NCBI RefSeq assembly: GCF_020283565.1
Contig: NC_060065.1
Coordinates: 30,120,409 to 30,184,408, forward strand
Direction: 5' to 3'
DNA length: 64,000 nt
Source: Trifolium pratense
Lineage: Eukaryota; Streptophyta; Magnoliopsida; Fabales; Fabaceae
The first letter of the stretch is position 1. The number at the start of each line of letters is the position of its first letter. Of the stretch, positions 61,501 to 64,000 are shown piece by piece. A program made the translations under genes and the position numbers. The notes beneath the pieces were generated by a model, which made no database searches, was not told the DNA's origin, and saw only the letters and a program-made list of their open reading frames with translations.

Positions 61501-62435
61501 TTCCATATCTTAATGGTAAAGGTGTTTATAGCAATATGTGCAGAATTTAAGGATTTTGTTTGTGCCAGAACTGTGTGCTATTTTTGCTATTTTATTCAAT
61601 GAATTGGGATCGTGTCATATTTTAACTTTTTATCCTTAAAAATATTTCAGATTAAATTAAGTGTGATAATATTGCATATTACTTTCTTTTTTGTCCACAT
61701 CTGAATACCAATATAGGTATTTGTTCAGTTTGCTTGATTTATGGTTGTGCTTCATGCAGAACCCATACATATATTATTGCAAGATGTAAAAACATTTCTC
61801 CAATGCAGAACTATTATATTCCCATGTGAAATAAATTTCAAAATCATATTTGCAAGCATTCCATACAGAGCAAATTCCCCTGAAAGACCAGAAGCAGATT
61901 TATAGGTCCTCCTTCAGTCATCACTCACTCATAAACGCTTACCAGTTTTTTTACTAACTGAACTCATTTCAATCTCTTGCGACATAAAAAACCAACCATG
62001 CCCCCCTCAATAATGAACTCCCTTTTGTTTCTTTATTATGGTGAACTTTGTCCCCTGATTTGGGCTCTTCTGATGCTCTCTCTGACTGTCTTGCGGCGCA
62101 ACTAAGAAAAACATACCAATCACACCTGTACTACTCACCATTCTTTCCTTCCTCTTTGTTTTTTACTTCCTGCTTGCTGAACACCCACTTCTGCCAATGC
62201 ATTCTCATGTGCACATCATGTGATCTGATTTACTCCAATTCCTAGAAGTCAACAATCTGAATTTGATGAGGTTTACCCACTTCATCCTTGTGGTTGCCCT
62301 GTCTCATGCAAAAAATCCATGTATGTGTTCTGTGTGGCTGTTGGTTACATTCTCCCTGATTGCATGATGTTCATTTTCCCTTGATATCATTTTGGGTGTT
62401 ATTCTCTTCTATTTCACACACTCATCAGTTTATAT
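61501..62435. other. CDKA 3' flank
   Basis: Probable 3' UTR then intergenic DNA. The 65-codon frame at 62048-62245 is not supported as a gene. Confidence 0.4.
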
Positions 62436-62444
62436 TACAATTAG

Positions 62445-62918
62445 GGATCCAGATCCTCTGCACACAACTGTTTACATCAGTCTCTCAACACTAAACATAC
62501 AAGCAATATGAAATTGTCTACATCAGTTTATATCCAACGGATGAGAGAGAAAATGAAATTAATCAAAGTAATGACACTCAATCCAAAATTAATGATAAAA
62601 CATCAATCAACCTCAGCTACGTATTCACTTAAAAAATACCGATTTTTGTTCTCTGCTGCAATGTCTGCTGCAAATATGACAACCCTTAAACAAGGCTGTT
62701 GAGCATCCAAATTGGAAAAAATACAGTAGTTAGTTTCATTTTTGTAAAAAAATGAAGTTAATGAAACAATAGATAACGACAACAGAATTGTTTTGGCCAT
62801 ATGTAATGCATGAATAATCCATATCTATAACAGCCATCCATTGGATACACTCTAATCTAATTGTTTATGTATAGTGTTGAGAGTGCCGTAGGCAAATCTG
62901 AGGAGAGGATTGAAACGC
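62445..62918. mobile_element. Mutator-like non-autonomous element
   Basis: The ends GGATCCAGATCCTCTGC and the complement GCGTTTCAATCCTCTCC are weakly inverted, and subterminal CTCTCAACACTA is present in both arms. A perfect 9-bp duplication TACAATTAG lies at 62436-62444 and 62919-62927. No transposase. Confidence 0.7.
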
Positions 62919-62927
62919 TACAATTAG

Positions 62928-64000
62928 TTTGTTAGAGTTTAATAACAATTTCTTTCACAAAGATACATATTAACGACAACAAAAGACATACAATGAGCTA
63001 AAACACCCGTAAATATTACTGATATGGGTGCATGCTAGCACACCCATAAACGGGCATATAGAAATAGAAGGAAACACTGACTTCTCATACCCTACGTTTT
63101 TTTAAGGAATAATAACTAACAAGTCATATATCCTCTGAAGTACATGTATCAAAATTACAGGAACTTATAGTTCATTATAATAAATTTTTCTTGAAAATGG
63201 AGTAGATCGTTGATCAAGTTACTCAATATTAGTGCATGTTTTTTAAAGTTAAAGTTTACAAACCTTATTTAAAATTAAAATGTGAGAGTAAATAGACTTA
63301 ATAAAAGCATTCAATCGATTGCATCCATTTTTCATTAGTAATGATTGAAGGTGTTTTAGTATGTTAAAAAAAATGTAATTATATTCGTATATACACTTCG
63401 TTGCATTTTTTTGAATATAAATTTATTAGTGTTATTTTCATTTTATTTTCAATTGTTTTTTGTATACAACAAGGACAAAATGATAAAAGGAAAAATATAA
63501 TCTGCATATCTATGTTTTCATAAAACTCCAACCGTTTCCACTCCGAACTTTCTCTCGGTAATTTCTATTAGCAACCATAGAGAAATTCACGTGAATGTAA
63601 ATCTACGTCAATGTCCAGCTGCTATACTGCCCAAAATTCAGCCATATACGCGGTGGAGATACTACATAGCCATATTTGCGGTGGAGGTATTACATAGCTA
63701 AATATTTAGCAAAACCAATTATGAATTCCAATGACGTATGGCTGTGTTGTTTTCCAGGGAAATAGTTGTTAAAAGTGTGGGCCAAATATTAGGTCGGGAT
63801 GAAGTTGCTCTGCTAGGTTTCCACCTTTTTTTACTACTACGTGTAAAGTTTCAACGACAAATATTTTTCTAGATGTAGTGACACATGTGCAAAATATTAC
63901 ATTCCTAGAAATGGAATTAGATTCCGTAAAAAAAATAAAAATAGATATGATCTAAGTAATAGCAAAAACATGTCTCAATATAAGTGCCTCATAGTGTTGT
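62928..64000. other. Intergenic region to the window end
   Basis: Two tandem units containing GCGGTGGAGATACTACATAG / GCGGTGGAGGTATTACATAG lie at 63650-63700. No gene was recognised. Confidence 0.45.

Overview
This is a plant nuclear window, most likely from a legume of the Medicago/Trifolium/Pisum group. The evidence is: AT-rich DNA with split genes using GT-AG (and one GC-AG) introns; three intact plant housekeeping genes; initiator-Met-primed LTR retrotransposons, including a Sirevirus-like one with an env-like ORF; LINE remnants; and several TIR and MITE families, including Mutator-type elements with GGCTTAAATGCA ends. There is no prokaryotic or organellar block. Species assignment is inference.

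Intact genes: (1) epsilon-COP at 9873-13126 (+), six coding exons, 289 aa, a coatomer subunit for Golgi vesicle traffic. (2) UDP-arabinose (UDP-xylose) 4-epimerase of the MUR4/UXE type at 31575-34485 (-), nine coding exons, 412 aa, a Golgi type II membrane enzyme supplying UDP-arabinose for cell-wall synthesis, with a probable intron-containing leader to about 35.9 kb. (3) CDKA (cdc2-type, PSTAIRE) at 55732-61500 (+), eight exons, 294 aa, the core cell-cycle kinase. A tRNA-Thr(CGT) gene lies at 49669-49740 (-). In all three genes the exon phases add up and no coding exon is interrupted. The three are unrelated housekeeping genes separated by repeat-rich DNA and do not form a pathway.

Broken genes: two HSP70 C-terminal fragments in opposite orientation (1.2-3.1 kb); an unidentified exon split by a TRIM element (7.1-7.7 kb); two tandem trehalose-6-phosphate phosphatase pseudogenes (26.7-29.0 kb, -); and an SQD2 (sulfoquinovosyltransferase) fragment of about five exons that sits behind a CACTA transposon end (22.5-23.1 kb).

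Repeats by region: 3.3-6.9 kb, a pair of 360-bp direct repeats around a non-coding interior; 7.2-9.1 kb, a TRIM and a LINE with a long target-site duplication; 14.2-17.0 kb, two Mutator-type elements each with a perfect 9-bp duplication; 17.9-26.2 kb, a copy of an epsilon-COP intron sequence cut in two places by a Sirevirus (18169-23727) and a degenerate copia element (23805-26109), the Sirevirus itself carrying CACTA/SQD2 DNA; 36.3-38.6 kb, a Stowaway-like element containing a LINE whose TA tail holds a near-perfect 399-bp hairpin element; 41-48.4 kb, hAT and other TIR elements and a tRNA-derived SINE; 50.2-52.5 kb, LTR-like and LINE debris; 57.3-58.1 kb, a hAT element with nested Stowaway and SINE-like sequence inside a CDKA intron; 62.4-62.9 kb, a Mutator-like element downstream of CDKA.

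I found no convincing new biological system. The most informative structures are the nested insertions, whose target-site duplications give an order of events, the CACTA-SQD2 segment, and several repeat families seen in two copies here. Exon junctions were placed by hand from splice signals, phase and family knowledge; no alignment was run.
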